A DNA stretch of 64,000 nt from Proteus vulgaris (GTDB lineage: Bacteria > Pseudomonadota > Gammaproteobacteria > Enterobacterales > Enterobacteriaceae): NCBI RefSeq assembly GCF_033708015.1, contig NZ_CP137920.1, positions 2,604,001-2,668,000 of the forward strand, written 5' to 3'. Below are positions 29,401 to 40,507 of this stretch, piece after piece; the first letter of the stretch is position 1, and every line of letters starts with the position of its first letter. Below the pieces are notes generated by a model. That model was not told the DNA's origin and did not search any database. It worked only from the letters and a program-made list of their open reading frames with translations. The position numbers and the translations under genes are program-made.

Positions 29401-30708
29401 CTATTTTTCCAACAATGTTCGTAGACCAGCCGCTTTATTTTCAATTTCAGTCCACTCTTGCAGGGGATCAGATCCGGCAACAACACCAGCACCAGCGTAT
29501 AAAGTTAAAGCATCATCATGTAACTCACCACAACGTAAACTAACAGCAAACTCTGCATGAGGAAGAGATAAATATCCCGCAGAACCCGCATACCAGCGAC
29601 GTTCAAAAGGTTCATGCTGACGAATAAAAGCACGAGCAACACTTCTTGGTAATCCACATACGGCGGCCGTTGGCTGCAATCGTTTTAAGCAATCAATATC
29701 ATTCGAATAAATTAATTTACCATGTATATAGCGACGAAGATGTTGTACTTTACGCAACCGAATAACATCTGCGGGTGAAACATCGATACCTTCTACTCCG
29801 CCTTGTAATCGTTGACAAATATCATCGACCACAACCAGATTTTCATGTTGATTCTTTTTATCATTCATCAACCAATCTGCAAATTGAGTGGCTTGTTGTT
29901 CGTTATCAGAGCTTGCCACAGTACCCGCTAATGCTTCGGTATAAAGCATCAACGCATCACGTTTATATAATCTTTCTGGGGTAGATCCCATAAATGCATC
30001 TGAAGGTGAAAACGCCAGCATATAGTGATAACAATGATGATTAACATCACGACTCGCTTTCATAAACTGGATCGCTTTAAGCGGGTTATCCAATGTTAAG
30101 CACGTCGCTCTTGCGGGGACAACTTTTTCAAATAAACCTTGGCTAATCTCATCTAAGGCAATATTAAGATAGTGAGTCCACTGCTCTTTCGTTAAAGAAT
30201 GATTAACATGGGTCACAGAAACAGAAAGTGGGTTAATTTCTACGGCTTGATTTAATGTTTGTAAAAACTCTAATGTATTTTGCTTATCACCTTCATCCAA
30301 CATATTTAGATGAACAGAAAACTGTTGCTGGTGGCGTCGGATCTCAATGCGAGGTAAAAAAAGGTAGGCATCATCCCCTTTTATTTCATCTATACGACCC
30401 GGAATAATGGTATCCCACGCATTTAAACCCCAAATACGCACATCATCACTATTTACATCACAATGATGCAAATCTAAGAATTGGCAAGCATCTTGAATAT
30501 GGTTAAAACAGCGCAATTGCCCACACGCAGCCACTTCTTCATGTTCATCACGATGCTGCCAATAAAATTGCGGATAATATACCTGAGCAGCAAGCCACGA
30601 GAGCAAGGAAAATGAAACTTCTGATGGCAAGGTGACTTTCAAATGTAAAAGATTACCTTGTGCTGTCAGATTTATATTTTTAACTTTTTCGTACAGTGTC
30701 GAAAACAC
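29401..30708 (-). CDS. menF: Isochorismate synthase MenF
   Basis: Chorismate-binding family enzyme converting chorismate to isochorismate, the first step of menaquinone synthesis. Conserved blocks: FEKVVPARATC (general base Lys), YTEALAGTVAS, YAGSAGYLSL and YAGAGVVAGSDPLQEW. The start is uncertain. A GTG at 30708 (435 residues, AAAAGG eight bases upstream) best matches the E. coli length of 431; a TTG at 30741 would add 11 residues. The neighbouring gene upstream (xaxA-like) is divergent. Confidence 0.92.
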   Translation of the reverse strand: MFSTLYEKVKNINLTAQGNLLHLKVTLPSEVSFSLLSWLAAQVYYPQFYWQHRDEHEEVAACGQLRCFNHIQDACQFLDLHHCDVNSDDVRIWGLNAWDTIIPGRIDEIKGDDAYLFLPRIEIRRHQQQFSVHLNMLDEGDKQNTLEFLQTLNQAVEINPLSVSVTHVNHSLTKEQWTHYLNIALDEISQGLFEKVVPARATCLTLDNPLKAIQFMKASRDVNHHCYHYMLAFSPSDAFMGSTPERLYKRDALMLYTEALAGTVASSDNEQQATQFADWLMNDKKNQHENLVVVDDICQRLQGGVEGIDVSPADVIRLRKVQHLRRYIHGKLIYSNDIDCLKRLQPTAAVCGLPRSVARAFIRQHEPFERRWYAGSAGYLSLPHAEFAVSLRCGELHDDALTLYAGAGVVAGSDPLQEWTEIENKAAGLRTLLEK

Positions 30709-30780
30709 AGGATTAACCTTTTCCACTCCAAATACCCACAACTAATTAAAAGGAAGATTATACGTCTCTATACAAATTAT

Positions 30781-30807
30781 CAAAGGGTTGATTAATTATA
30801 ACCTTTG
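30781..30807. promoter_or_regulatory. Inverted repeat between menF and the toxin genes, possible operator
   Basis: CAAAGGGTT and AACCTTTG form an imperfect inverted repeat around an AT-rich centre. The element TATCAAAG recurs nearby. It lies about 130 bp before the toxin start codon and 70 bp before menF, where a regulator of either could bind. Function is inferred only from position and symmetry. Confidence 0.35.
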
Positions 30808-30936
30808 TCATTTATCAAAGTTTTGTATTTTTCATGTTACAAAGTAGAAGCATTAACTCGCACTTCTGAAATAACCACAAACCTTTATGAGATAAAGTGG
30901 TAAAGATAAAAATTTATTATACATAAGTGAGGTTAT

Positions 30937-32151
30937 ATGGATACAACCACCTTTGAACACGTCGATAAAATCATTGAGACCTCCGATATTCCAAAGGTTG
31001 CTTTGGGATTAATATTAGGTATAGATATTGAAGATGGTCGATTACCCGGTATTGTAACTTCTCATGATTTAATTAAGATAAAAGCTTATATTAATAAAGC
31101 ACTCTCCCTCCCTTACAAAATAGAAGATGTCATCAACTTTATTCATTACAGTGAAATAAGTGTACAACAACTTTCACCTGATAATATTCTTTCTCTTTTT
31201 ACTCGGATCCGCGATCATGCTTTTGAGTGGAATAAAATAGAATATGCAATTAAGCAACAAGCAATTGATTTAGAAATAATCGGTAGAGAAATCACATCTA
31301 CGGGTGAAAATATTATTTCATTTATTAATCAAATGTCTTTATTAACAAAAATATCTACTGTTATTAATGAACTTTCTGAACAAGAATTAGAAAACATTCA
31401 ATATAAATCTCAAGATAAAGAAGTTGCAACACAACTTATTCATATATTAGAAAGTATGAAAGAGGATATTGAAAATGAACGTGATAAGACGATTAAGCTA
31501 AAAGATAGTTTATCTACTTTTCGAAGTAAAATTATAGGAGGGAAAGATACTCAAAATGTCACTCACAATTCTATTTACCATGATATTCTTAATAAAAAAA
31601 GATTTATTAATGAATCTTATACTGATAATAGTCATTCACTTATTGAAGAACGCGATTTACTGCTTGAAGAAATCGCGATGCTCAAAGATGAATATAAACA
31701 CTATGTAGGCCTAGCGTTTACCGGACTCGCAATGGGTATTATTGGTGTTATTATCACAGGGGGAATATTCGGAGCAAAAGCTGAAGTTATACGTAAAAAG
31801 AGAAATTCACTTATTCAAAAAGTGAAAAAAATCAATGCTGATATCGACATCTATGCAGGTTTATCTTTGCATTTAAATACACTTTATATTGAATTATCAG
31901 AAATAGAACAGTTTATTGAAGATTCAAATCTGGCGTTAGAGCATATTGAATATGTATGGCAAGCCATCTTAACAGAAATAGAAGCATCAATAACGCATTT
32001 TAATAAAATCAACAATGCATTAGAGTTGATTAAATTTAGTATTTATCTGGAAAAAATTATTGCACCTTGGTACATGGTTATTGGTTACTCAAAGGAGATG
32101 CTGCTCTCTTTTGATAATGCGCTTTCTACGTTTTATTCATCTAAAAATTAA
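30937..32151 (+). CDS. Alpha-pore-forming binary toxin subunit A (XaxA/YaxA-like)
   Basis: 404 residues, nearly all helical, with long heptad-like segments (about 90-255 and 290-345) and one long hydrophobic stretch at about 257-284 (YVGLAFTGLAMGIIGVIITGGIFG), the membrane-inserting part of ClyA-type toxins. The start DIPKVALGLILGIDIEDGRLPG and overall layout match the alpha-xenorhabdolysin A family (XaxA of Xenorhabdus, YaxA of Yersinia). With subunit B it forms large pores that lyse blood and insect cells. No signal peptide is seen, which is usual for this family. The GAGG ribosome site lies five bases before the ATG. The B gene follows after 15 bp. It is more AT-rich than its neighbours, suggesting transfer. 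Family recognised from memory. Confidence 0.8.
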   Translation: MDTTTFEHVDKIIETSDIPKVALGLILGIDIEDGRLPGIVTSHDLIKIKAYINKALSLPYKIEDVINFIHYSEISVQQLSPDNILSLFTRIRDHAFEWNKIEYAIKQQAIDLEIIGREITSTGENIISFINQMSLLTKISTVINELSEQELENIQYKSQDKEVATQLIHILESMKEDIENERDKTIKLKDSLSTFRSKIIGGKDTQNVTHNSIYHDILNKKRFINESYTDNSHSLIEERDLLLEEIAMLKDEYKHYVGLAFTGLAMGIIGVIITGGIFGAKAEVIRKKRNSLIQKVKKINADIDIYAGLSLHLNTLYIELSEIEQFIEDSNLALEHIEYVWQAILTEIEASITHFNKINNALELIKFSIYLEKIIAPWYMVIGYSKEMLLSFDNALSTFYSSKN

Positions 32152-32166
32152 CAAAGGGATATTGTT

Positions 32167-33210
32167 ATGACTCATAATGAAAAATCAGTGATATTAGAAA
32201 AACGTTTTGAACATAAAAAGTTATTTCATGCACACAAAAGTATCCTCTACTTAAGCAATAGTAAATGTTATATAGATAACTTTCTTGAAAATGAGATAAA
32301 TAACATATTAGAGATAAATAATAAAAATATTGAAAAAATCATTTATTTTTCACTTAACTTAAAAAATAAATTAAGGCAAAATTTATTTAGCGATATATTT
32401 AAAGCAATTAATGAAATTGATGGCGAAATAAAAAATGAGACACATAATAATGAACTCAAAGACAGATTAGAAGATGAAAGAAAAGAAATACTAAATATTT
32501 TTTATAATGAAATAGATGAAACAGTAAACCTTATAGAAGAACATAATCAATCCCTCTTATTTGAGATTGAAAAAATAAAGACTCTATTTATCACAAATAA
32601 AACAACTCCCTTTATTTATGATAAAAAAAGTATAATTGAAGAAAACTCAAAAGAGATTATTATTTTAGAAAACACGTCAAAGGAAATAAAGAAGGAACTC
32701 GATATCATACGCGATAGCGAAAGTATTTTACATAAAAAAAACTTTTTCGACCTTTTTAAAAATGAGATACCTAGCCAATCAAAAATTGAAAGTCTAAATA
32801 TTGAGTGGCAAGAAAAAAGTATTTTATCTTCGTTAATAGCAATATTAAATAATTTGGTTTCTACATTAGATAATGGTTTTTCTTATAATAAAATCGTTGA
32901 GACTCGCCATCAACTTACTTCACTTTATTTAACAAAAATAAAAAAACTTCATCAATTAAAAACTGAGCAACAAAATACACTATTACAGTTAAAGCATTAT
33001 TATAAACTCGCAGATATTGATTATTTCCTTCACATATTGATTAAACAGTTAGAGTTTCTATCTGAATATTGGAAAGAAATAATTTTAAAAGTATTGATGC
33101 TAAAAAATAACACCTTATTAGGTGAAGAGATTGTTATTACAATTTTTCCATTTTTAGATGACTTTTCTTTATATTATGAGGATATAGAAAAAATAAAAAC
33201 ACATCAGTGA
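32167..33210 (+). CDS. Alpha-pore-forming binary toxin subunit B (XaxB/YaxB-like)
   Basis: 347 residues, rich in Lys, Glu, Asn and Ile, predicted almost wholly helical with coiled-coil-like stretches (about 90-180 and 230-300). Length and position directly after the A subunit fit XaxB/YaxB (about 350 residues), which in known systems joins subunit A to make the pore. The central moderately hydrophobic part (SILSSLIAILNNLVSTL) could be the short amphipathic insertion segment. No signal peptide. The codon use is very AT-rich. On its own the sequence is weakly informative; the pair makes the call. A strong terminator lies just after the stop codon. Confidence 0.72.
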   Translation: MTHNEKSVILEKRFEHKKLFHAHKSILYLSNSKCYIDNFLENEINNILEINNKNIEKIIYFSLNLKNKLRQNLFSDIFKAINEIDGEIKNETHNNELKDRLEDERKEILNIFYNEIDETVNLIEEHNQSLLFEIEKIKTLFITNKTTPFIYDKKSIIEENSKEIIILENTSKEIKKELDIIRDSESILHKKNFFDLFKNEIPSQSKIESLNIEWQEKSILSSLIAILNNLVSTLDNGFSYNKIVETRHQLTSLYLTKIKKLHQLKTEQQNTLLQLKHYYKLADIDYFLHILIKQLEFLSEYWKEIILKVLMLKNNTLLGEEIVITIFPFLDDFSLYYEDIEKIKTHQ

Positions 33211-33215
33211 TAACG

Positions 33216-33246
33216 AAAAAACGGCTCTATAAAAGAGCCGTTTTAC
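33216..33246. terminator. Bidirectional terminator between the toxin operon and nuoN
   Basis: ACGGCTCT (33221-33228) pairs with AGAGCCGT (33234-33241). Six A lie on the left and four T on the right, so both convergent transcripts can end here. Confidence 0.88.
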
Positions 33247-33270
33247 TGTCTACTTATTTAATAATGTCAA

Positions 33271-34740
33271 TTAATTGGCCGCTGGCGCAATAATCGCAAA
33301 ATGAGTTAACTCAATAAGTGGTTGTGGCCATACCCCTAAGGCGATCACAACAATTGCACAAATTAACGCAACAAATGTTGCCATGTTTTGTGATGTTGTT
33401 GAAATAGCGGGAGTGTTGTCATTGTCTGGTTTGCGTAAAAAGACAATGGCCGCAGCACGTAGATAGTAAAATAAACCAATCGCACTACCTAACACAACCA
33501 TACCGGTTAACCACCACAAGCTTGAGCTAATGCCCGCAATGATGACATACAGTTTACCAATGAAACCTAATGTAATTGGTACACCTGCTAGCGATAGCAT
33601 CATTAATGACATCACCACAGCGACAACAGGACGGCGCCAGAATAATCCGCGGTAATCCTCTAGTGAATCCATTTCGCTTTCACGATAAGGACTTGATGCA
33701 ACTGCAATAGCACCAAATGCGCCTAGACTTGCAAACAAGTAGCCGGCTAAATAAATTTCAGCGGTTTCTTGCGCTAATACAGGGCTGTATTGCAACACAA
33801 TTAATGCGACTAGCAGATAGCCAAGGTGCGATACTGAAGAGTAACCCAATAAGCGCTTCACACTTTTTTGCGTTAACGCCATGATGTTACCAAACAAGAT
33901 AGAGGCAATTGCCATGAAACCTAAGATCATACGTAAAGTTTCACTATCCGCAGCGGGTGCTTCAAGGAATAAACGCATCACAACAGCAAAAATACCAATC
34001 TTACTTGCTGTCGCTAAGAACGCGCCTGTTGGTGCTGGTGCACCTTGGTAAACATCGGGTGTCCACAGTTGGAATGGGAATAAAGATAATTTAAATCCAA
34101 TCCCCACTAACATCATACCTAAACCAGCGAGTACTAATGGTTTATGGATATTGCTATCACTTAAACTTTGTCCCATTGCAGTAAAGGAGAGATCCCCTGC
34201 TTCTGCATAAAGAAGAGCCATACCAAACAGTAAGAAAGAAGATGCCGCTGCCGAAAGCAGCATATATTTAATACCCGCTTCCAGAGAAGGACGTTGTTGG
34301 AATGCATAACCGATAAGACCAAATAGCGGTAATGTCAGTAATTCAATACCAATAAACATCGATGCGAAATGGTGAGCCGAAGAGAGTAAAATCCCCCCAA
34401 TGACGGCAATCGCAATCAGCAAGTAAAATTCTTCTTTGTTATCTTGATAGCCTTCTAACCAAGGATAAGCAAAAGCGATAGTTCCAATACCAGAAAGGAT
34501 CACTAGTGCAGTAAAGAAGCTAGAGTATCCATCAACATGGTAAAGCGTGGTAACGTCCACTACGCCTAATGCATTAACGTAATAGAGTGATCCCAGCGCA
34601 ATGATGAAACCTGTTGCTGTCAAAGTGGCAATAGTAAAATGATCGCGTCGCCACGCAATGGACAGCATCACAACCACCACCGTCAATCCGACGATCAATA
34701 GCGGTAGCATTGCGATCAATTGTTCAGGAGTTATTGTCAT
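33271..34740 (-). CDS. nuoN: NADH-quinone oxidoreductase subunit N
   Basis: 489 residues with about 14 membrane segments, one of the three antiporter-like proton-pumping subunits of complex I. It has a conserved Glu in the fifth-helix region ([14 protein letters not shown]) and Lys in [17 protein letters not shown]. Last gene of the nuo operon, six bases after nuoM. Confidence 0.96.
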   Translation of the reverse strand: MTITPEQLIAMLPLLIVGLTVVVVMLSIAWRRDHFTIATLTATGFIIALGSLYYVNALGVVDVTTLYHVDGYSSFFTALVILSGIGTIAFAYPWLEGYQDNKEEFYLLIAIAVIGGILLSSAHHFASMFIGIELLTLPLFGLIGYAFQQRPSLEAGIKYMLLSAAASSFLLFGMALLYAEAGDLSFTAMGQSLSDSNIHKPLVLAGLGMMLVGIGFKLSLFPFQLWTPDVYQGAPAPTGAFLATASKIGIFAVVMRLFLEAPAADSETLRMILGFMAIASILFGNIMALTQKSVKRLLGYSSVSHLGYLLVALIVLQYSPVLAQETAEIYLAGYLFASLGAFGAIAVASSPYRESEMDSLEDYRGLFWRRPVVAVVMSLMMLSLAGVPITLGFIGKLYVIIAGISSSLWWLTGMVVLGSAIGLFYYLRAAAIVFLRKPDNDNTPAISTTSQNMATFVALICAIVVIALGVWPQPLIELTHFAIIAPAAN

Positions 34741-34746
34741 GGCGAA

Positions 34747-36276
34747 TTACGGCCTTACTGTTGAAATAGAAGCGGAATACCAAGTCTGGAGATTTTCCAT
34801 CGCTGATATTGATGTGTCTAACACAGGTTGTGGGAAGAAACCCAAAATAACCAGTAAAACAACCAATGTGATCAGAATAATGAATTCTCTCAGATCTAAC
34901 CCTTTATAGGTTCTTTCAGCTGTTTTCGGTGAACCATAGTAAGCTTGTTGCATCATCCACAATGCGTAGACAGAAGCAAAAACTAAACCAAAGACCGAAA
35001 TAATCGTAATCAGCTTAAAGTTGCCATAAGTACCAAACAGGATCATAAACTCACCAACGAAGTTACCTGTTCCTGGCATACCTAAAGAGGCAACCGCAAA
35101 GAACAGTGAAAACGCAGGTAAGAAGCGGATACTTTTCCATAATCCCCCCATCTGGTTCATATCACGCGTACCTAAACGCTCATACAGCATGCCACACATG
35201 ATAAACAGACCAGCGGCTGACAAACCATTGGTGATCATTTGAATAATCGCACCTTGGTAAGCCAATACAGAGCCCGCATAAATCGCAATTACGATAAAGC
35301 CCATGTGAGAAATACTACTGTAAGCCGCAAGACGTTTGATATCAGTCTGACGAAATGCCAGTAATGCTGCATAAAATACGGTAATTAAACCTAACCACAT
35401 CGCCACAGGAGCCAGCAATGCTGACGCTTCTGGGAAGAGCGGTAAGTTAAAACGTAATAAACCGTAAGCCGCTGTTTTTAGCAAAATACCTGACAAGTCG
35501 ACAGAGCCTGCTGTTGGTGCTTCTGCGTGAGCATCCGCTAACCAGCCATGTACAGGAACAATTGGCATTTTCACTGCAAATGCAGCAAAGAAACCTAACA
35601 TCAGAATAAATTGCAGTTCAGCACTTAAAACAGTATGTGCTTGTAATAAGGTATCGTAGTTGAACGTCCAACTACCTGTTTCACGGTAGAAAGCCACCGC
35701 AAGACCGATAATGGCCAGCAACATTAACAGGCCACTCGCCTGTGTATAGATAAAGAATTTAGTTGCTGCACTAACGTGTTTTTTATCGCTACTTCCTTTG
35801 TGTCCCCATAAAGAAATCAGGAAATACATTGGGATCAACATCATTTCCCAGAAGAAGAAGAATAAAAATAGGTCGGTGGCTAAAAATACCCCCATCACAC
35901 CTGCTAAGATCCACAGCAGGTTAAAATGGAAAGCCCCTTGTGATGGCTGATTTTCATTCCACGATGAAAGTACCGCTAAGATACCTAAAATCGCAGTTAA
36001 TACCGTCATCAACAATGACATACCATCAAGTGCAAATTGGATATTGATCCCTAAAGCAGGGATCCACGGCACAAAGTAATACTCTGTCCAACGTGGTGCT
36101 CCATCAGCACTAAGTAGTTGATAATCGCCTTGCAACCAAAGTTGCACAGAAATAACGAGTGTTAATCCCATCGTCAGCAACGCAACCCAACGAGGGACTT
36201 GCGAGCCGATTCGTTCAGCCTGCCAACTTAGCAGGCCACCGATGAAGGGAATAAGTATTAGCCAGGGTAATAACAT
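34747..36276 (-). CDS. nuoM: NADH-quinone oxidoreductase subunit M
   Basis: 509 residues, antiporter-like membrane subunit with about 14 helices. Key proton-path residues lie in FFWEMMLIPMYFLI (Glu), PVHGWLADAHAEAPTAGSV and TDIKRLAAYSSISHMG (Lys). It starts 19 bp after nuoL ends. Confidence 0.97.
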   Translation of the reverse strand: MLLPWLILIPFIGGLLSWQAERIGSQVPRWVALLTMGLTLVISVQLWLQGDYQLLSADGAPRWTEYYFVPWIPALGINIQFALDGMSLLMTVLTAILGILAVLSSWNENQPSQGAFHFNLLWILAGVMGVFLATDLFLFFFFWEMMLIPMYFLISLWGHKGSSDKKHVSAATKFFIYTQASGLLMLLAIIGLAVAFYRETGSWTFNYDTLLQAHTVLSAELQFILMLGFFAAFAVKMPIVPVHGWLADAHAEAPTAGSVDLSGILLKTAAYGLLRFNLPLFPEASALLAPVAMWLGLITVFYAALLAFRQTDIKRLAAYSSISHMGFIVIAIYAGSVLAYQGAIIQMITNGLSAAGLFIMCGMLYERLGTRDMNQMGGLWKSIRFLPAFSLFFAVASLGMPGTGNFVGEFMILFGTYGNFKLITIISVFGLVFASVYALWMMQQAYYGSPKTAERTYKGLDLREFIILITLVVLLVILGFFPQPVLDTSISAMENLQTWYSASISTVRP

Positions 36277-36295
36277 GGCGCAATGTGTCCCTTAA

Positions 36296-38131
36296 TTAAA
36301 CCAGAAGCAGCAGAGCGATGACCAGCACTGCACCTAAACCGAGAGAAGCCGCATACCAACGCGCTAATCCATTTTCACTGAAACTTAATCCTTTATTGGT
36401 CCCTTTAAGCAGGCAACCGAATAGATTAAAGAATTGGTTAACAGGATCATTTTGGATAAGCCACGCCGCCCCTTTATAAGGTTTGACAAACAGCACCTCA
36501 TACAATGCATCAAAGCCCCAAGCATGGAACCACCATGTTGAGAAGAAACGCCCTGTACGAGTATTAGCAACCTTAGAAACACATTGACGCTGTTTCAGGT
36601 ATAACCATGCTGCAATGGCAACGCCTACTATCGCTACCACACCAGAAAGAACTTCTAATACATATTTACCCTCATGCGATGTATTTCCTTCAGGGAATAC
36701 AGCACCTAACGGTTGAGTAATTAATGCACCGATAAATGTGGATAACAGTGCTAATACCGCTAATGGGAAAGTATGAGTAAATCCTTTAACTTGGTGTGCT
36801 TCGGTTTTGGTTTCACCATGGAATACGATGAAAATCAAACGGAAGGTATAAAGTGACGTAAATAACGCGCCAATTAAACCTGCAAGCATTAAGTTAAAAT
36901 GTCCGTTTGAATACGCACCCCATAAGATTTCATCTTTACTAAAGAACCCTGCGGTTAACAGTGGTAATGCCGCTAATGCGCCTCCCCCAATAAGGAAACA
37001 GGCATAAACAAATGGGATCTTCTTACGTAATCCACCCATCTTAAAGATATTCTGTTCATGGTGGCAGGCAATAATCACAGAGCCTGCAGATAAGAACAGT
37101 AATGCTTTAAAGAAAGCGTGAGTCATTAAGTGGAAAATTGCCGCATCCCATGCTTGAGCACCTAAAGCCAAGAACATATAACCAATTTGGCTCATCGTTG
37201 AATAAGCAAGAATACGTTTGATATCTGTTTGTACTAAAGCGGCAAAGCCCGCTAATACTAATGTAACTGCACCGATAATACCGACTAATTCCAATACTTC
37301 TGGTGCCATTAAGAATAGCGCATTGCTACGTGCCACTAAGTACACACCTGCCGTAACCATTGTTGCGGCGTGAATTAACGCAGATACAGGTGTTGGACCT
37401 GCCATTGCATCGGCTAACCAAGTTTGTAACGGAAGCTGCGCAGATTTACCCACTGCACCGCCTAATACCATTAACATTGCCCAGTTAATGACACTTGAAC
37501 CTACGGCTAATTGCTCAGGAGCAAGTACGGCCATTTCACGGAAGCTCAATGTACCTAATTGGTCAAACAGGATAAACATACCGATAGCTAAGAACACATC
37601 ACCGATACGCGTTACGATAAACGCTTTCATCGCTGCCGCGCCATTGGCAGGATTGCTATAATAGAAACCAATTAACAAGTAACTACATAGACCAACCCCT
37701 TCCCATCCCATATACATCAGCATCATATTATCAGCCAGTACTAAGACAACCATACTTGCGATAAATAAGTTGGTATAAGCAAAGAAACGAGAATACCCTT
37801 CTTCACCACGCATATACCAAGATGCATACATATGAATAAGGAAACCAACGCCTGTGATAACACCGAGCATTGTTAACGAAAGACCATCAAGAACCAGTGT
37901 AAAAGGAATATTGAAATTCCCTGCTGACATCCAGTTCCATAAAGTCAGAACTTGAGTTTCTTGCCCATTGGCAAAGAAATCCATACCAACCCAAAGTGCC
38001 ACTAAAGCTGATAGCCCAACCGAACCAGTACCAATCCATGCTGATACGTTTTCAGACCAACGACCATGCGAGAAAGCGAGCAATAAAAATCCCAGCAGTG
38101 GTAGCAGAATGGTTAAATAGAGTATATTCAT
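36296..38131 (-). CDS. nuoL: NADH-quinone oxidoreductase subunit L
   Basis: 611 residues, the distal antiporter-like pump with about 16 helices. [18 protein letters not shown] holds the conserved Glu, [20 protein letters not shown] the quinone-oxidoreductase family signature, and [17 protein letters not shown] the Lys. The C-terminal region includes the long lateral helix that clamps M and N. Overlaps the nuoK stop by 4 bp (ATGA). Confidence 0.97.
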   Translation of the reverse strand: MNILYLTILLPLLGFLLLAFSHGRWSENVSAWIGTGSVGLSALVALWVGMDFFANGQETQVLTLWNWMSAGNFNIPFTLVLDGLSLTMLGVITGVGFLIHMYASWYMRGEEGYSRFFAYTNLFIASMVVLVLADNMMLMYMGWEGVGLCSYLLIGFYYSNPANGAAAMKAFIVTRIGDVFLAIGMFILFDQLGTLSFREMAVLAPEQLAVGSSVINWAMLMVLGGAVGKSAQLPLQTWLADAMAGPTPVSALIHAATMVTAGVYLVARSNALFLMAPEVLELVGIIGAVTLVLAGFAALVQTDIKRILAYSTMSQIGYMFLALGAQAWDAAIFHLMTHAFFKALLFLSAGSVIIACHHEQNIFKMGGLRKKIPFVYACFLIGGGALAALPLLTAGFFSKDEILWGAYSNGHFNLMLAGLIGALFTSLYTFRLIFIVFHGETKTEAHQVKGFTHTFPLAVLALLSTFIGALITQPLGAVFPEGNTSHEGKYVLEVLSGVVAIVGVAIAAWLYLKQRQCVSKVANTRTGRFFSTWWFHAWGFDALYEVLFVKPYKGAAWLIQNDPVNQFFNLFGCLLKGTNKGLSFSENGLARWYAASLGLGAVLVIALLLLV

Positions 38132-38430
38132 CCGCGCATCTCACTGACTGTATCAATATTGATGTTTTGGCGATGTCGATGAAGCTGTAACAACAATGCC
38201 AGACCAATACTTGCCTCTGCCGCTGCCAAACTGATTGCCAGAATATACATTATCTGACCGTCTGTTTGACCCCAAAAGCTACCACCGACAACAAATGCCA
38301 GCGCAGCCGCATTAATCATAATTTCTAGTCCGATCAACATAAACAACAGGTTGCGGCGAAGTACTAAGCAGGTAAAACCTAACACAAACAGTACCGCAGC
38401 CAAGATCAAACCATGTTGAAGAGGTATCAT
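38128..38430 (-). CDS. nuoK: NADH-quinone oxidoreductase subunit K
   Basis: 100 residues, three membrane helices with two buried glutamates ([10 protein letters not shown] and [12 protein letters not shown]) of the proton path. Translationally coupled to nuoJ and nuoL by 4-bp overlaps. Confidence 0.97.
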   Translation of the reverse strand: MIPLQHGLILAAVLFVLGFTCLVLRRNLLFMLIGLEIMINAAALAFVVGGSFWGQTDGQIMYILAISLAAAEASIGLALLLQLHRHRQNINIDTVSEMRG

Positions 38431-38960
38431 TTTTGCTCCCCTGCATTTTCGTTTTCGACGAGATCGTCATGGCTCTGATCACGACCAATGTGATAAGCGA
38501 CAATTAATCCTGACAATAAGAGTACAGATGCTAATTCGACAGCCAAAATATACGGCCCAAATAAGCTAATTCCGACCTCTTTCGCGCCAATCACTTCCCC
38601 AGTAATTTCGCCGTGAGTCACACTAGTAATTGCGTAAATTAATACGATTAATAGCGTCAGAGATAAAAGCGCAGGCCCAATCCAAAATTTCGGTTGTAGC
38701 CATTTTTTCTCTTGATCAACGACGGATTTACCTAAGTTGAGCATCATCACCACGAAAACGAATAACACCATAATGGCGCCAGCGTAAACAATGATTTCTA
38801 ATGCACCCGCAAAATAGGCACCTAACGAGAAGAAAACTACTGAGAGCGCAATCAATGAAATCACTAAGTACAACAAAGCGTGTACAGGATTGGTATGCGT
38901 AATCACTCTCAATGTTGCAAGGATGGCAATCAGCCCCGCGATGTAAAATGCAAATTCCAT
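38427..38960 (-). CDS. nuoJ: NADH-quinone oxidoreductase subunit J
   Basis: 177 residues, five membrane helices; the conserved [17 protein letters not shown] is the pi-bulge helix of the complex I coupling mechanism. The charged C-terminal tail is short and variable. It starts 12 bp after nuoI ends. Confidence 0.97.
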   Translation of the reverse strand: MEFAFYIAGLIAILATLRVITHTNPVHALLYLVISLIALSVVFFSLGAYFAGALEIIVYAGAIMVLFVFVVMMLNLGKSVVDQEKKWLQPKFWIGPALLSLTLLIVLIYAITSVTHGEITGEVIGAKEVGISLFGPYILAVELASVLLLSGLIVAYHIGRDQSHDDLVENENAGEQK

Positions 38961-38972
38961 GAATATCGCTCC

Positions 38973-39515
38973 TTACGGTAACAGGCTTTTGACATCGATA
39001 GGTTTAGCTTCATCATCCGCATCACCTTTGTCTTTGCCGTTAATCGCCATACCTGTTTTACGGTAAAAGTTATATTCAGGATATTTACCAGGTCCAGAAA
39101 TCAACAGATCGTCTTTTTCATAAACCAGATCCTGACGCTTAAACTCACCCATTTCGAAATCAGGCGTTAATTGCAGTGCCGTTGTTGGACAAGCTTCTTC
39201 ACATAAACCGCAGAAGATACAACGAGAAAAGTTGATACGGAAAAACTCCGGATACCAACGACCATCTTCATGTTCTGCTTTCTGTAATGAAATACAGCCT
39301 ACTGGACAGACTGCTGCACACAAGTTACAAGCAACACAGCGCTCTTCACCATCAGGATCACGCGTCAACACAATACGTCCACGATAACGTGGTGCAACAT
39401 TGACAGGTTCTTCCGGGTACATCTGTGTTTCACGTTTGGCGAAGGCATGCAAGCCAATCATCCAAATGCTTCGTACCTGGGTGCCGAAACCAGTCAATAA
39501 CTCTTTTAAAGTCAT
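38973..39515 (-). CDS. nuoI: NADH-quinone oxidoreductase subunit I (two 4Fe-4S clusters)
   Basis: 180 residues with two ferredoxin motifs, [12 protein letters not shown] and [12 protein letters not shown], which bind clusters N6a and N6b and pass electrons from NuoG to NuoB. It starts 14 bp after nuoH ends. Confidence 0.97.
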   Translation of the reverse strand: MTLKELLTGFGTQVRSIWMIGLHAFAKRETQMYPEEPVNVAPRYRGRIVLTRDPDGEERCVACNLCAAVCPVGCISLQKAEHEDGRWYPEFFRINFSRCIFCGLCEEACPTTALQLTPDFEMGEFKRQDLVYEKDDLLISGPGKYPEYNFYRKTGMAINGKDKGDADDEAKPIDVKSLLP

Positions 39516-39529
39516 GGTTCAATCACCCC

Positions 39530-40507
39530 TTATTGAGCGTTGTAAAGTATCACTGCAGCAGTTACCAGCAGATTAATAAGTGTTAACGGTAAGCAAATTT
39601 TCCAACCGAAAGACATCACTTGGTCGTAACGCGGGCGCGGTAACGAAGCACGGATAAGGATAAACATCATCATGAAAAATCCTGTTTTCAGTGCAAACCA
39701 AATGAATGACGGTAAGAAAGGACCTTGCCAACCACCAAAAAATAACGTCACGATAAGACCCGATACCGCAACGATACCGATATATTCACCAACAAAGAAT
39801 AAACCAAATTTCATACCAGAATATTCAATGTGGTAACCATCAGCCAGCTCTTGCTCTGCTTCTGGTTGGTCAAATGGGTGACGGTGACAAACAGCAACCC
39901 CCGCTATCGCAAACGTAAGAAAACCAAAGAATTGTGGGATAACATTCCACATATTGGCTTGTGAGTTTACGATGTCAGTCAGGTTAAAAGAGCCGGCTTG
40001 TGCAACAACACCTAAGATTGAAAGGCCTAAGAACACTTCATAACTGACGGTTTGTGCTGATGCACGCATCGCCCCTAACAGGGAATATTTGTTATTACTT
40101 GACCAGCCTGCAAATAACACGGCATATACCGCAATACCAGCAACCATCAAGAAGAACAAAATACCGATGTTTAAGTCAGCGACAACCCATGTTGAACTAA
40201 CAGGTACAATCGCAAATGACAGCAATAAAGATGAAAACGCAATCACTGGTGCAATGGTAAAGATAAAGCGGTCAGCAAATTTCGGGATCCAGTCCTCTTT
40301 AAAGAACATTTTGATCATATCCGCAATTAGCTGTGCTGAACCTGCATAACCGACACGGTTAGGCCCATAACGATTTTGGAATAAACCCAGTAAACGGCGT
40401 TCACCCATACTCATAAAAGCACCACAAGTGACCACAACAAGCAAGATCACGACGGCTTTTAAAACGGTGAGTAAAATCTCTGTAACTTCAGGAGATAACC
40501 AGCTCAT
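39530..40507 (-). CDS. nuoH: NADH-quinone oxidoreductase subunit H
   Basis: 325 residues, eight membrane helices; forms the base of the quinone chamber. Signature blocks are [25 protein letters not shown] and [21 protein letters not shown] with their conserved acidic residues. The start codon shares one base with the nuoG stop. Confidence 0.97.
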   Translation of the reverse strand: MSWLSPEVTEILLTVLKAVVILLVVVTCGAFMSMGERRLLGLFQNRYGPNRVGYAGSAQLIADMIKMFFKEDWIPKFADRFIFTIAPVIAFSSLLLSFAIVPVSSTWVVADLNIGILFFLMVAGIAVYAVLFAGWSSNNKYSLLGAMRASAQTVSYEVFLGLSILGVVAQAGSFNLTDIVNSQANMWNVIPQFFGFLTFAIAGVAVCHRHPFDQPEAEQELADGYHIEYSGMKFGLFFVGEYIGIVAVSGLIVTLFFGGWQGPFLPSFIWFALKTGFFMMMFILIRASLPRPRYDQVMSFGWKICLPLTLINLLVTAAVILYNAQ

